The notes below the pieces were generated by a model. It was not told the DNA's origin, did not search any database, and was given only the letters and a program-made list of their open reading frames with translations. 64,000 nt of DNA from Naumannella cuiyingiana. GTDB taxonomy: Bacteria; Actinomycetota; Actinomycetes; Propionibacteriales; Propionibacteriaceae. The translations under genes and the position numbers were made by a program. Shown piece after piece: positions 6,791 through 15,798 of this stretch; positions within the stretch are counted from its first letter, which is position 1; every line of letters begins with the position of its first letter. Where the stretch lies: contig NZ_JACBZS010000001.1 in NCBI RefSeq assembly GCF_013408305.1, forward strand, positions 124,001-188,000. Direction: 5' to 3'.

Positions 6791-8725
6791 ATGCCGATGT
6801 ACAGATCCGCCCCGCGGCGGTTCGCCGCGGCCATCGCCGCCGTGCCGCTCGCCGCCGCCGGCCTGTTCGTGGCGTCGCCGCCACAGATCGCCGGCGCCGA
6901 CCCGCTCGATCCCGCCGACGGGATCACCCGCGCGGAGAATCCCCGCGTACCCGAGGGCGCCGTCTGGTACGAGCAGTACTTCGACTCCCCCGTCGCCTCC
7001 AACGACGGCAGCCCCGTGGAACTGCATGCCGACGTCATCCGGCCGGCCGACATCCCGGCCGACCAGCAAACCCCGGTGATCTTGTCCGTCGGGCCCTACT
7101 TCGCCCACGCCGGACAGACCAGCGTCGAGCAGTCGGCGACCGGCCCCTCGGAGCGGTTCAACGACCTGATCGAGGGCGCGGACCTGATGGATCGCGGCTA
7201 CACCTTCGTGATGGTCGACCTGCGCGGCTTCGGCGGCAGCTCGGGCTGCCTGGACTGGGCGGGGCCGGGCGAGCAGGCCGACGTGAAGGCGGCCGTCGAG
7301 TGGGCCGCCGACCAGGAATGGTCCAACGGCAAGGTCGGCATGTACGGCAAGTCCTACGACGCCGTCACCGGCCTGATCGGTGCCAACCTGCAGCCCGACG
7401 GGCTCGAGGCGGTGATCGCCCAGGAGCCGGTGTGGAACATGTACAACTACCTGTACTCCAACAACGTGCCGCGGCCCAACCAGATCTACACGCCCTCGGC
7501 GTACAACTCGATCGCCAGCATCCCGGGCTTCCCCGAGGACAGCCAGCGCTACCGCGACAACGCCGCCTACACGGGTACGCCCGCCGGCGCTTGCTACGAG
7601 ACGAACTCCCGCGAGCCCGCCGAGAACACCAGCCTCGACACGGCGTACTGGCAGGCCCGCGATCTCGCGGCGCAGGCGCAGGGTTCGACCGTGCCGCTGT
7701 TCGTCACCCAGGGCTTCATCGAGACCAACACCAAGCCCGAGGACATGGACACCTACCTGGCCAACCACGCCGGCCCGCAGCGCGGCTGGCTCGGCCAGTG
7801 GAACCACGTCCGCGGCAACGATCTCGACGACCCCGATGATCCGAACAGCCCGCTCGCGATGGGCCGCGAGGGCTGGTTCGACGAGGTGATGTCGTTCTAC
7901 GACGAGTACCTCCAAGGCGTCGAGCCGACCGTCGACTACCCGAACTTCCTGATCCAGGACAGCGACGGCAACTGGCGCGGCCAGGAGACCTGGCCCGGCA
8001 AGGCCCGCACCGTCTCGGTCAGCCTCGGCGGCGGTCGCTATCTCGACGACGGCGTGGCCCAGGGCCCCGCCCCGGACCGGACCCAGGCAGACCGGACCCA
8101 GGCAGACCAGAGGCAGGCAGACCAGAAGCAGGCGGACCGGGGCCGATCCGGCGAGGGTGCCGCCCGCGAGGGCGACATGGAGTATGTCGAGCGCACGCCC
8201 CCGGGCCTGCGCAAGGACCGGGACAAGCGTGGCGGCCCGCGGCACGGCGAGGTCGGCCAGAACTACGCGACCTTCTCCGATCCGGTGCGCCGCGAGGTAC
8301 GCCTGACCGGTACGCCCGCGATCAACCTCAAGACCAAGGGCGAGCGCAACGTGATGGTGCGACTGTGGGACGTCTCGCCGGACGGCACCGCGGTGATGAT
8401 CAACGAGAATGTCGCGGTGCTGGAGGCCGACGGGAGGACCCGCTTCGACCTGAAGTCGATGGAGTGGACGCTCCATCGGGGCGACTCGCTCGCGGTGACG
8501 ATCGGTACGCTCACCGACGGCTACTGGTGGCCGGAGCCCTCCGGGCAACAGGTCACCGTGCAGTCGGCCAAGCTCGACCTGGCCCTGCAGTCGACGACCG
8601 ATGACGTGGCGGCCGAGGGCGAGCGCGCACCGTTCCTCGATCGCTACATCGCCGCCTACACCGCCGACGAGCCGATGACTCCACCGGCCAAGGGCAGGTT
8701 CCGCCTGGCCCTGCCGGGCAAGTGA
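6791..8725 (+). CDS. Secreted S15/CocE-type alpha/beta hydrolase (X-Pro dipeptidyl-peptidase-like)
   Basis: Protein of 644 aa with a signal peptide (RR at 9-10, hydrophobic 12-29, probable cleavage after AGA near 36). The alpha/beta-hydrolase core carries the nucleophile Ser188 in YGKSYDAVTG and His339 in GQWNHVRG. The third triad position aligns with Glu311 in GFIETNTKP, where most S15 enzymes have Asp. Residues about 427-460 are a low-complexity Gln-Ala-Asp repeat linker, followed by the family's C-terminal jelly-roll domain ending DLALQ. An AAGGAA sits about 6 nt before the start. The family includes Xaa-Pro dipeptidyl-peptidases, cocaine esterase and cephalosporin acylases, so the substrate is unknown. 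It is probably monocistronic, convergent with galK. Confidence 0.82.
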   Translation: MPMYRSAPRRFAAAIAAVPLAAAGLFVASPPQIAGADPLDPADGITRAENPRVPEGAVWYEQYFDSPVASNDGSPVELHADVIRPADIPADQQTPVILSVGPYFAHAGQTSVEQSATGPSERFNDLIEGADLMDRGYTFVMVDLRGFGGSSGCLDWAGPGEQADVKAAVEWAADQEWSNGKVGMYGKSYDAVTGLIGANLQPDGLEAVIAQEPVWNMYNYLYSNNVPRPNQIYTPSAYNSIASIPGFPEDSQRYRDNAAYTGTPAGACYETNSREPAENTSLDTAYWQARDLAAQAQGSTVPLFVTQGFIETNTKPEDMDTYLANHAGPQRGWLGQWNHVRGNDLDDPDDPNSPLAMGREGWFDEVMSFYDEYLQGVEPTVDYPNFLIQDSDGNWRGQETWPGKARTVSVSLGGGRYLDDGVAQGPAPDRTQADRTQADQRQADQKQADRGRSGEGAAREGDMEYVERTPPGLRKDRDKRGGPRHGEVGQNYATFSDPVRREVRLTGTPAINLKTKGERNVMVRLWDVSPDGTAVMINENVAVLEADGRTRFDLKSMEWTLHRGDSLAVTIGTLTDGYWWPEPSGQQVTVQSAKLDLALQSTTDDVAAEGERAPFLDRYIAAYTADEPMTPPAKGRFRLALPGK

Positions 8726-8738
8726 GTCTGTCCGGCAG
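8711..8738. terminator. Possible hairpin at the convergent end of the S15 gene and galK
   Basis: CTGCCGG (8711-8717) and CCGGCAG (8732-8738) form a perfect 7-bp stem around a 14-nt loop that spans the S15 stop codon. It lies in an 18-bp convergent gap, where a shared terminator would be useful. There is no U-tract, so termination is only inferred. Confidence 0.35.
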
Positions 8739-8743
8739 GTAGG

Positions 8744-9862
8744 TCAGCCCGGATCGGGCTCGCGGCGGGGGCCGTCGGCCGCCGCCGCGAGCCGGATCAC
8801 CGGGTCCGGGTGCCCGCCCGCGACGACCCCGGCGGTGATCGCGGCCGCGAGCTGCTCCGCGCGGTCGGTCGGCACCAGTGCCAGGCACGCACCGCCGAAT
8901 CCCCCGCCGAACAGCCGGGCCCCGAGCGCACCCGCATCGACGGCGGCCGCCACGGCCGCGTCGATCGCGGGCACGGAGTTCTCGAAGTCGTCGCGCATCG
9001 AGGCGTGCGAGGCTGTGAGCAGGTCGCCGATCTCGGCCGCGCGGCCGGCGTCCAACAGCTCGGTCACCCGGGCCGTGCGGGCGTTCTCGGTGACGACATG
9101 GCGGACCCGGCGAAACACATTCGGGGCCAGGCGCGGGCGTACCCGATCAAGATCATCGACGCCCAGCTCGCGCAGCGAGGTCAGGCCGAGCACCGAGGTC
9201 GCCTCCGCGCACTCGGCCCGACGCTGCCCGTAGCCGCCCGTGCCGTGCTCGTGCCGGGTCCCGGAGTCGATGATCAACACGCCGAGCCCCGCGGCGGCCA
9301 GGCCGAGCGGGACCGCACGCCGGGCGAGATCGGCGAAGTCGATCAGTACGCCGTGATCGCGCCGGGCAAACATCACGGCGGTCTGGTCGAGGATGCCGGT
9401 GGGTGCGCCGACCGCGACATTCTCCGCCCGCTGACCGGCCGCCGCGAGCTCGGCGGGACCGAGGTCCAGCCCGAACAGCTCGGCCAGCGCGGTCCCGACG
9501 GCCATCTCCAGGGCGGCCGACGACGAGACGCCGATGCCGACCGGGACGTCGGAGGTGACGGTCGCCTCGAACGGCCCGATCGCCCCCGGCACCGCCTGTG
9601 CGAGCGCCCACGCCATCCCGATCGGGTACGCCGCCCAGCCGTCGACGGCCGGGGGTTCGGGCAGCTCCAGGACCCGGGCGGGGACGCTCACCGGCCCGGC
9701 ACCCGGGCTGTCGCTGCGCACCCGCAGGATCGGCTCGTCGGCGCGGCGCACGGTGACCGACGTCCTGCGGTCCAGGCCGAACGGCAGCGACAGGCCGGCG
9801 TTGTAGTCGGTGTGATCGCCGATCAGGGTCACCCGGCCGGGCGCCGACCAGGTCGTGCTCAT
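8744..9862 (-). CDS. galK: Galactokinase
   Basis: GHMP-family kinase of 372 aa that phosphorylates alpha-D-galactose at C1 with ATP in the Leloir pathway. The galactokinase signature GRVTLIGDHTDYNAG lies at residues 9-23, the ATP-binding loop GIGVSSSAALE near 109-119, and the third GHMP motif FGGGFGGA in the C-terminal part. The length is typical. Its ATG overlaps the galT stop by 4 bp (ATGA), so galT-galK form a coupled operon. The operon diverges from a sugar ABC importer and a DeoR gene, which suggests galactose or galactoside induction. Confidence 0.95.
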   Translation of the reverse strand: MSTTWSAPGRVTLIGDHTDYNAGLSLPFGLDRRTSVTVRRADEPILRVRSDSPGAGPVSVPARVLELPEPPAVDGWAAYPIGMAWALAQAVPGAIGPFEATVTSDVPVGIGVSSSAALEMAVGTALAELFGLDLGPAELAAAGQRAENVAVGAPTGILDQTAVMFARRDHGVLIDFADLARRAVPLGLAAAGLGVLIIDSGTRHEHGTGGYGQRRAECAEATSVLGLTSLRELGVDDLDRVRPRLAPNVFRRVRHVVTENARTARVTELLDAGRAAEIGDLLTASHASMRDDFENSVPAIDAAVAAAVDAGALGARLFGGGFGGACLALVPTDRAEQLAAAITAGVVAGGHPDPVIRLAAAADGPRREPDPG

Positions 9863-11028
9863 CGCGCGACCACCGGATGCTCCCGCTCGGCCCGGGCGAT
9901 CGCCTCGCGCAACCGGTCGGCCTGCTCCTCCGGGGCCACGTCACCGACCCAGCCACCCATCGCGGCCTCGCTGCCGGCGAGGTACTTCAGCTTGTCCGGG
10001 CCGCGGCGCGGCGAGGTGATCTGCCAGGTCAGGCGTACCGTGTCACGGTGCTGGTGCACCGGGGCCTGGTGCCAGCCGGCGATATAGGGCGTCGGGGTGT
10101 CGTAGAGCGCGTCCACCCCGCGCAGCAGCTCCAGCGTGGCAACCGCCAGCTCGGCGCGCTCTTCGGAACTGGTCGCGGCGAGATCGGGAAGCTGCCGATG
10201 CGGGACCAGATGCACCTCCAGCGGCCAGCGGGCGGCGAACGGGACATAGGCCGACCAGTGTTGACCGCGCAGGACCACGCGCGGCCCGGACAGCTCCGCG
10301 GCGACGATGTCGCCCATCAGCGTCGGGCCGTAGCTGTCGATCTGGCGCAGCAGGGCCGATGTCCGCGGAGTGATGTAGGGATAGCCGTAGATCTGACCGT
10401 GCGGATGGTGCAGGGTGACGCCGATCTCCACACCCCGGTTCTCGAACGCGAAGACCTGCTCGACCCCGGGCACCCGGCTCAGGGCGGCCGTGCGCGCGGC
10501 CCACGCCTCGACCACGGTCCGCGCGCGGGTCGCGGTCTGGGTGGCGAACGAGCCCGTGCTGTCGGGGCTGAAGCAGACCACCTCGCAGCGGCCGACCGCG
10601 CGCCGATGGTCGAACAGGCCGGGATCGCCGGGGCCGGCGCCGACCGACTCCGCGACGTCCGGGCCGAAGGCGGGCGACCGGTTCTCGAAGACCGCGACGT
10701 CGTAGTCGTCCGGGATCTCCGAGTTGGGGTTGTCGGTGCCCTGCGGTGCGAGCGGATCCAGGGTGGGCAGCACGGCGCGGGCCTGGCGGGCCGTGGCCAT
10801 CGTGATCCAGTCGCCGGTCAGCGGATCGCGCCGCAGTTGCGGCGTCTCGGGGCGCGGCGCGAGGCTGCGGCGGTCAACCGAAGGCACCGGGCGCGGAGGC
10901 GTACCCGGGTCGTCGAAGTAGATGATCTCGCGGCCGTCGGCCAGCCGCCCGGCGCGCTGCGTGACCTCCGATGCCGGCTCCCGCCGGGTCGTCGCCACTC
11001 GTCCGCTGCGCGATGCCACGTGTGTCAT
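9859..11028 (-). CDS. galT: Galactose-1-phosphate uridylyltransferase
   Basis: Leloir-pathway enzyme that transfers UMP between UDP-glucose and galactose-1-phosphate. It is 389 aa from ATG 11028 (MTHVASRSG). The catalytic motif HPHGQIYGYPY is present in the middle of the protein, and the N-terminal LRRDPLTGDWI and FENRSPAF segments are typical of bacterial GalT. An upstream in-frame start at 11091 would add 21 poorly conserved residues. GGGAGG lies directly against the chosen ATG, which is tight, so the true start could be slightly downstream, for example a GTG a few codons in. It overlaps galK by 4 bp. Confidence 0.92.
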   Translation of the reverse strand: MTHVASRSGRVATTRREPASEVTQRAGRLADGREIIYFDDPGTPPRPVPSVDRRSLAPRPETPQLRRDPLTGDWITMATARQARAVLPTLDPLAPQGTDNPNSEIPDDYDVAVFENRSPAFGPDVAESVGAGPGDPGLFDHRRAVGRCEVVCFSPDSTGSFATQTATRARTVVEAWAARTAALSRVPGVEQVFAFENRGVEIGVTLHHPHGQIYGYPYITPRTSALLRQIDSYGPTLMGDIVAAELSGPRVVLRGQHWSAYVPFAARWPLEVHLVPHRQLPDLAATSSEERAELAVATLELLRGVDALYDTPTPYIAGWHQAPVHQHRDTVRLTWQITSPRRGPDKLKYLAGSEAAMGGWVGDVAPEEQADRLREAIARAEREHPVVAR

Positions 11029-11060
11029 CCTCCCGCCGCCACGCCCCCGCCGACCCCGTT

Positions 11061-11145
11061 TCGGGGGCAAAACTAACACTTCGTTACACAAACGCGTTCA
11101 TACGCACCAACCATGTGCAGGTTTTTTCGTTTATGGTCGTTTCAG
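11061..11145. promoter_or_regulatory. Divergent galT / sugar-ABC control region with DeoR-type repeats
   Basis: This stretch is markedly AT-rich in a roughly 70% GC window. Repeated TTTC/CGTT elements occur: TTTTTTCGTTTATGG then TCGTTTC (11122-11143), and CTTCGTTACACAAACGCGTT (11080-11099) with the palindrome AACGCGTT. DeoR-family repressors of sugar operons commonly bind tandem TTTCRTTT-like half-sites, and a DeoR gene closes the ABC operon. A -10-like TATGGT (11132-11137) faces the ABC operon. I infer that the downstream DeoR protein represses both directions. Confidence 0.55.
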
Positions 11146-11212
11146 AACGTCAGTCGGCGTTCACCCGCCGCGGTCGGCCGCGTCGGTCTGGACAATGTCG
11201 TCAGGAGTCAGC

Positions 11213-12508
11213 GTGACCACTCATCCCGCCCTCACCCGCCGCCGCCTTCTCGGGCTCGGACTCGGGGCCGCCGCCATCGGCGCCGTACCAGCGCTCGGTG
11301 CCTGCACCGGGACCACGACCCCGCCGGGCGCGGGCTCGCCGGGGGCCACCGGTTCGGCCACCTTCGGTTCGAACGCCTCCGACCCGGTGCCCCGGGCGGC
11401 CTATGCCGCGGTGGTCGAGGCCTACTCCGCCGGCGGCAACACCGTGACCACCAACACGGTCCCGCACAACGACTTCCAGAACAACATCAGCACCTACCTG
11501 CAGGGCAGCCCGGACGACGTCTTCACCTGGTTCGCCGGCTACCGGATGCAGTACTACGCCGAGCAGGGTGTGCTGGCGGACGTGGACGACGTCTGGGCCG
11601 AGATCGGCTCAAACTTCTCACCGGCTCTGGCGGCCGCCTCGACGGGGCTGGACGGCAAGAAGTACCTGGTGCCGAACTACAACTATCCGTGGGTCGTGCA
11701 CTACCGCAAGAGCCTGTTCGCCGAGCGCGGCTACCAGGTGCCGACGACCTGGGACGAGTTCGTCGCGCTCTGCAAGCAGATCCAGGGCGACAAGATCATT
11801 CCGATCGAGTTCACCAACAAGGAGGGCTGGCCCGCGTTCGGCATGTTCGACTACCTCAACATGCGGACCAACGGCTACCAGGCCCATGCCGACCTGTGCG
11901 CCCACCGGTCGAGCTGGGACAGCCCGGACGTGGCCGCGGTCTTCGACGGGTGGCGCGAGATCCTGCCCTTCCAGAATCCCGGCGCGCTGGGCATGACCTG
12001 GCAGGACGGTGCGGCGAACCTGGGCGAGAAGAAGTCGGCCATGTACCTGATCGGCACCTTCGTCACCCAGGAGTACGCCGACAACAACGAGGTGCTCGAC
12101 GACATCGACTTCTTCCCGTTCCCGGCGATCGGCGACGAGGGGCAGAGCGCGGTCGAGGCGCCGATCGACGGGCTGCTGCTGTCGCGCCGCGGCGGGGAGA
12201 ATCCGGTCGCCCGCGATTTCGCGAAGTTCGTCGGTACGCCGCAGGGGCAGGATGCCTACTCCGCCAAGGACACGTCCAACCTGCCGACGGCAGCCGAGGC
12301 CGATCGCAGCTATCTGACCCCGATGCTGACCAAGGCGGCCGAGCTGATCGCCGGGGCGAGTGCGGTGAGCCAGTTCTTCGACCGCGATGCCCTGCCGGCG
12401 ATGGCCAGTAATGTCCTGGCTCCGGCCCTGCAGGAGTTCACCCGCGACGGCAAGATCGACCTCGCCAACATCGAGGCGCAGGCCGCCCAGCTCTACGCAG
12501 CCCAGTGA
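11213..12508 (+). CDS. Carbohydrate ABC transporter substrate-binding lipoprotein
   Basis: Protein of 431 aa from a GTG preceded by AGGAG at 11203-11207. The N-terminus TRRRLLGLGLGAAAIG followed by a lipobox VPALGAC fits a Tat- or Sec-exported lipoprotein anchored at the outer face of the membrane. The rest matches family 1 extracellular sugar-binding proteins (UgpB/MalE type), for example VPTTWDEFVALCKQIQGDKI and MTWQDGAANLGEKKSAMYLIG. An ATG at 11195 would add six residues but has a poorer RBS. It is the first gene of an importer operon; the sugar is unknown, galactose or a galactoside being suggested only by the divergent galTK. Confidence 0.9.
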   Translation: MTTHPALTRRRLLGLGLGAAAIGAVPALGACTGTTTPPGAGSPGATGSATFGSNASDPVPRAAYAAVVEAYSAGGNTVTTNTVPHNDFQNNISTYLQGSPDDVFTWFAGYRMQYYAEQGVLADVDDVWAEIGSNFSPALAAASTGLDGKKYLVPNYNYPWVVHYRKSLFAERGYQVPTTWDEFVALCKQIQGDKIIPIEFTNKEGWPAFGMFDYLNMRTNGYQAHADLCAHRSSWDSPDVAAVFDGWREILPFQNPGALGMTWQDGAANLGEKKSAMYLIGTFVTQEYADNNEVLDDIDFFPFPAIGDEGQSAVEAPIDGLLLSRRGGENPVARDFAKFVGTPQGQDAYSAKDTSNLPTAAEADRSYLTPMLTKAAELIAGASAVSQFFDRDALPAMASNVLAPALQEFTRDGKIDLANIEAQAAQLYAAQ

Positions 12509-13440
12509 CCGCAACGCTCGATGCGCCGGCCCGCGACCGGGTCCGGCCGCGCCGCCCCCTGCGCACGCTCTCGATCACCGACAAGATCGCGCTGGCGATC
12601 ATGGTCGGCGTCCCGACGCTGGTGCAACTGCTGCTGGTCTGGCTGCCCGCACTGGCCTCGATCGGCCTGTCCTTCACCCGGTGGAACGGGATCGATCTCG
12701 ACCGCATCGAGCCGGCGGGACTGGCCAACTACGACTACATCGTCTCGCTCTACCCGCCGTTCTGGCCCGCCGTGGCGCACAACGTCATCTGGCTGCTCTT
12801 CCTGGCCGGCATCGCCACTCCGCTCGGGCTGCTGCTCGCCGTGCTGCTGGACGGCAAGCTCGCCGGCAGCCGGATCTACCAGAGCGTGTTCTTCGTCCCG
12901 GTGATGATCTCGCTGGCTCTGACGGGCGTGATCTGGCAACTGTTCTACCAGCGCGACAACGGCCTGCTGAACAACGTCCTCGGCACGGCAGGTACGCCGG
13001 CCGCGATCGACTGGTTCGGCGATCCAGATGTCAACCTGCTGGCGGCGATGGTGGCGGCGACCTGGCGGCACGCGGGCTATGTGATGATCCTCTATCTCGC
13101 CGGCCTCAAGGGCGTCGACCCGGCGTTGCGCGAGGCCGCCGCGATCGACGGCGCGAACGGCTGGCAGACGTTCTTCCGGGTCGTCTTCCCCGCCATGCGA
13201 CCGATCAACATCATCATCGTGGTGATCACGATCATCGAGTGCCTGCGCGCCTTCGACATCGTCTATGTGATCAACCGGGGCACGAACGGCCTGGAGCTGC
13301 TCGGCGCGCTGGTCGTGCAGAACCTGGTCGGCGAGGGCCAGGTGATCGGCATCGGCTCCGCGCTGGCGGTGATCCTGCTGGTCGTCTCCCTCGGGCCGAT
13401 CATCTTCTACCTCACCCGCGCCTTCGGAAGGGAGGACTGA
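12505..13440 (+). CDS. Sugar ABC transporter permease (MalF/UgpA type)
   Basis: Integral membrane protein of 311 aa with about six transmembrane helices. The cytoplasmic EAA loop EAAAIDGANGWQTFFRVVFP near residues 212-231 docks onto the ATPase. Its GTG start overlaps the stop of the binding-protein gene (GTGA), so the genes are translationally coupled. It pairs with the next gene to form the heterodimeric pore. No ATPase gene is present here, as is common in actinobacteria, where a shared MsiK-type ATPase elsewhere serves several CUT1 importers. Confidence 0.93.
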   Translation: MTATLDAPARDRVRPRRPLRTLSITDKIALAIMVGVPTLVQLLLVWLPALASIGLSFTRWNGIDLDRIEPAGLANYDYIVSLYPPFWPAVAHNVIWLLFLAGIATPLGLLLAVLLDGKLAGSRIYQSVFFVPVMISLALTGVIWQLFYQRDNGLLNNVLGTAGTPAAIDWFGDPDVNLLAAMVAATWRHAGYVMILYLAGLKGVDPALREAAAIDGANGWQTFFRVVFPAMRPINIIIVVITIIECLRAFDIVYVINRGTNGLELLGALVVQNLVGEGQVIGIGSALAVILLVVSLGPIIFYLTRAFGRED

Positions 13441-14309
13441 TGGCGACCACCGCGCGTACCATCCGACCCCGATGGGGGACCCATCTGTTCTTGTTGACCA
13501 TGTCCGTGATGTGGCTGGCCCCGCTGCTCTGGGCCGCCTACACCGCGCTGCGGCCCTACGGCTCCACCCAGCGCCTCGGCTACTTCTCGGTCGGCGGCGA
13601 GTACAACCTGGACAACTTCGCCAGGGCGTGGACCCAGAGCGGATTCCTCACCTACCTGACGAACTCCGTGATCATCGTGGTCCCGACCGTCTTCTTCACC
13701 CTGGCGTTGTCGTCGATGATGGCCTATGCGGTGACCCGGGTGCGCTGGGCGCTCAGCATCCCGCTGCTGATCGCCTTCACCGCGGGAAACCTGCTGCCGC
13801 CCCAGGTGTTGGCCGCCCCGTTGTTCGCGATCTTCAAGAACCTGCGACTGCCCTACTGGTTCTCCGACTCCGGCTCGCTGCTCAACACCTACATCTCGGT
13901 GATCATCGTGAACCTGGCCTTCCAGGTCGGATTCTGCACCTTCGTGCTCGCCAACTACATGAAGGCGCTCTCCCCCGATCTCACCGAGGCCGCCCTGGTC
14001 GACGGCGCCGGCGTCTGGCGTCGCTACTGGTCGATCGTGCTTCCCCTGTGCCGACCCGCGCTGGCCGCGCTGGCCACCTTGGAGATCATCTTCATCTACA
14101 ACGACTTCTTCTGGCCGTTGCTGTTCATCACCTCCGGGGACCGGCTACCGGTGACCACGGCGATCAAGAATCTGCAGGGCCAGTTCTTCAGCGACTACAA
14201 CCTGCTGGCCGCGGGCGCGCTGATCACTCTCATCCCAACGTTGATCGTCTATCTGCTCCTGCAACGCCACTTCGTCGCCGGGCTTACGCTGGGATCGAGC
14301 AAAGGATGA
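13440..14309 (+). CDS. Sugar ABC transporter permease (MalG/UgpE type)
   Basis: Second permease subunit, 289 aa, with about six membrane segments and an EAA loop EAALVDGAGVWRRYWSIVLP near residues 182-201. The ATG shares one base with the preceding stop (TGATG), following GGAGG about 7 nt upstream. The start MATTARTIRPRWG is supported by this coupling; the long open frame extending upstream is a shadow of the first permease. It functions with the preceding permease and the lipoprotein as a CUT1-type importer. Confidence 0.93.
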   Translation: MATTARTIRPRWGTHLFLLTMSVMWLAPLLWAAYTALRPYGSTQRLGYFSVGGEYNLDNFARAWTQSGFLTYLTNSVIIVVPTVFFTLALSSMMAYAVTRVRWALSIPLLIAFTAGNLLPPQVLAAPLFAIFKNLRLPYWFSDSGSLLNTYISVIIVNLAFQVGFCTFVLANYMKALSPDLTEAALVDGAGVWRRYWSIVLPLCRPALAALATLEIIFIYNDFFWPLLFITSGDRLPVTTAIKNLQGQFFSDYNLLAAGALITLIPTLIVYLLLQRHFVAGLTLGSSKG

Positions 14310-14314
14310 GAGCG

Positions 14315-15142
14315 ATGAACCAACGCACGCGCACGATGATCGCCGCCGAGCGGCAGGCCGCGATCATGCAGACCGTACGCGAGCGACGGATCGTCCGGGT
14401 CAGCGATCTTGCCGACGACTTCGAGGTCTCCCCGATGACCATCCGCCGCGACATCGACGGGCTGCACGAGCAGGGGCTGCTGGAACGCGTGCACGGCGGC
14501 GCCCGGCTGGCCCGACACGGCGCGACGGAGGAGCCCCGGCCCGGCGAGAAGGCACGGCAGCAGCAGGCCGAGAAGGCCGCGATCGCCGAGGCGGCGCTGG
14601 CCCAGATCCAGCCGGGACAGGCCGTCGGACTGTCGGCCGGCACCACCACACTCGCGCTGGCGCGCCTGCTCGGCCGGGTCAGCGAGCTCACCGTGGTGAC
14701 GAACTCGGTGCCGATCGCCGAGGCCCTGCGGCAACATGCCGGGGCCAGCACCGTGCTCACCGGCGGCCAGCGAACCGTCTCCGACGCGCTGGTCGGTCCG
14801 ATCGCGGTGTCGGCGCTGCGCCAGTTGCACATCGACCTGCTGTTCGTCGGGGTGCACGGCATCGACGAACGCGCCGGGTTCACCACGCCGAACATGCTGG
14901 AGGCCGATGCCAACCGCGCGTTCCTGGAATCGGCGCGCCGGCGGGTGGTGCTGGCCGACCACAGCAAGTGGGGCCTGCTCGGGATCAGCTCCTTCGCCGG
15001 CCTCGACGACGTCGACGAGGTGATCAGCGATGTCGGTCTCGACCAGGGGGCGCGCGCGCTGCTGGCCGACGGGGTCGGGCGGCTCACCCTGGTGGATCCC
15101 GGCGCCGGCGAGCCGCTGGTGCTCACCGGCGGAGACGGATGA
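14315..15142 (+). CDS. DeoR-family transcriptional regulator
   Basis: Protein of 275 aa with an N-terminal DeoR winged helix (RQAAIMQTVRERRIVRVSDL, then ADDFEVSPMTIRRDIDGL) and a C-terminal sugar-phosphate sensor domain with SAGTTTLALA and GVHGIDERAGFTTPN typical of DeoRC. Two ATGs are possible, 14306 and 14315; AAAGGA at 14301-14306 is properly spaced only for 14315. It follows the ABC permease directly and overlaps the next gene by 4 bp. The likely role is repression of the importer operon and perhaps galTK through the TTTCGTTT-type sites upstream, relieved by a sugar phosphate; this is inferred from family and context. Confidence 0.9.
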   Translation: MNQRTRTMIAAERQAAIMQTVRERRIVRVSDLADDFEVSPMTIRRDIDGLHEQGLLERVHGGARLARHGATEEPRPGEKARQQQAEKAAIAEAALAQIQPGQAVGLSAGTTTLALARLLGRVSELTVVTNSVPIAEALRQHAGASTVLTGGQRTVSDALVGPIAVSALRQLHIDLLFVGVHGIDERAGFTTPNMLEADANRAFLESARRRVVLADHSKWGLLGISSFAGLDDVDEVISDVGLDQGARALLADGVGRLTLVDPGAGEPLVLTGGDG

Positions 15143-15783
15143 GGCCGGCGCGTCCGCGGCTCGGGGAGCCGGTCGGCACGCGCGCGGAGCTGCGCTCGGA
15201 CACGGTGCTGGAGGCCGTGTCCGTGGACGCACCCGGCTGGGCGGCGACCGACACCGAGTTCGCCGAGCTGCTGCAGGTCGCGCTGCACGGCGGCTCGCTC
15301 GCGGACGCGCAGCTCTATCGGACGCGCTGGACCGACGTGGAGGTGGTCGGGTCCGATCTGGCGAATCTGGTGCTTCGGGAGAGCATCTGGTCGCGGGTCG
15401 CGCTGGAGCGTTGCCGCGCCACCGGGCTCATGCTGGCGGGCTGCCGGATCGCCGATCTGACGGTGGTCGATACCGTCGCCGAGCTCGCCAACTGGCGGCA
15501 GGCGCGCGTGCGCCGGGCGGCGTTCACGGGCTGCCGGCTGTCCGGGGCCGACTTCGGTGACGCCGAGCTGGAGTCGGTCACCTTCGATCGTTGCGACCTG
15601 ACCGACGCGCGGTTCGCCGGGGCGCGGCTGTCCTCGGTCCGGTTCGTCGGCTGCACGATGACCGGGCTGACCGGCGTCGCCTCGCTCGCCGGCGCCCGTA
15701 TCGAACCGGTGAATCTCGCCGAGCTCGCCGGGCAGCTCGCCGGCGCCCTCGGCATCGAGCTGGTCGTCAAGAACGACGCCTGA
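15139..15783 (+). CDS. Pentapeptide-repeat protein
   Basis: Protein of 214 aa built of A(D/N)LXX-like repeats from about residue 50 to 190 (for example SGADFGDAELESVTF, CDLTDARFAGARLSSVRF), which fold into a right-handed quadrilateral beta-helix. Several coils carry Cys at the turn (GCRL, RCDL, GCTM). Its ATG overlaps the DeoR stop (ATGA), so it is the last gene of the sugar operon. Some pentapeptide proteins (MfpA, Qnr) mimic DNA and protect gyrase, but many have unknown roles; nothing in the sequence settles which applies here. Confidence 0.85.
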   Translation: MRPARPRLGEPVGTRAELRSDTVLEAVSVDAPGWAATDTEFAELLQVALHGGSLADAQLYRTRWTDVEVVGSDLANLVLRESIWSRVALERCRATGLMLAGCRIADLTVVDTVAELANWRQARVRRAAFTGCRLSGADFGDAELESVTFDRCDLTDARFAGARLSSVRFVGCTMTGLTGVASLAGARIEPVNLAELAGQLAGALGIELVVKNDA

Positions 15784-15798
15784 CCCGCAGCCACACCT

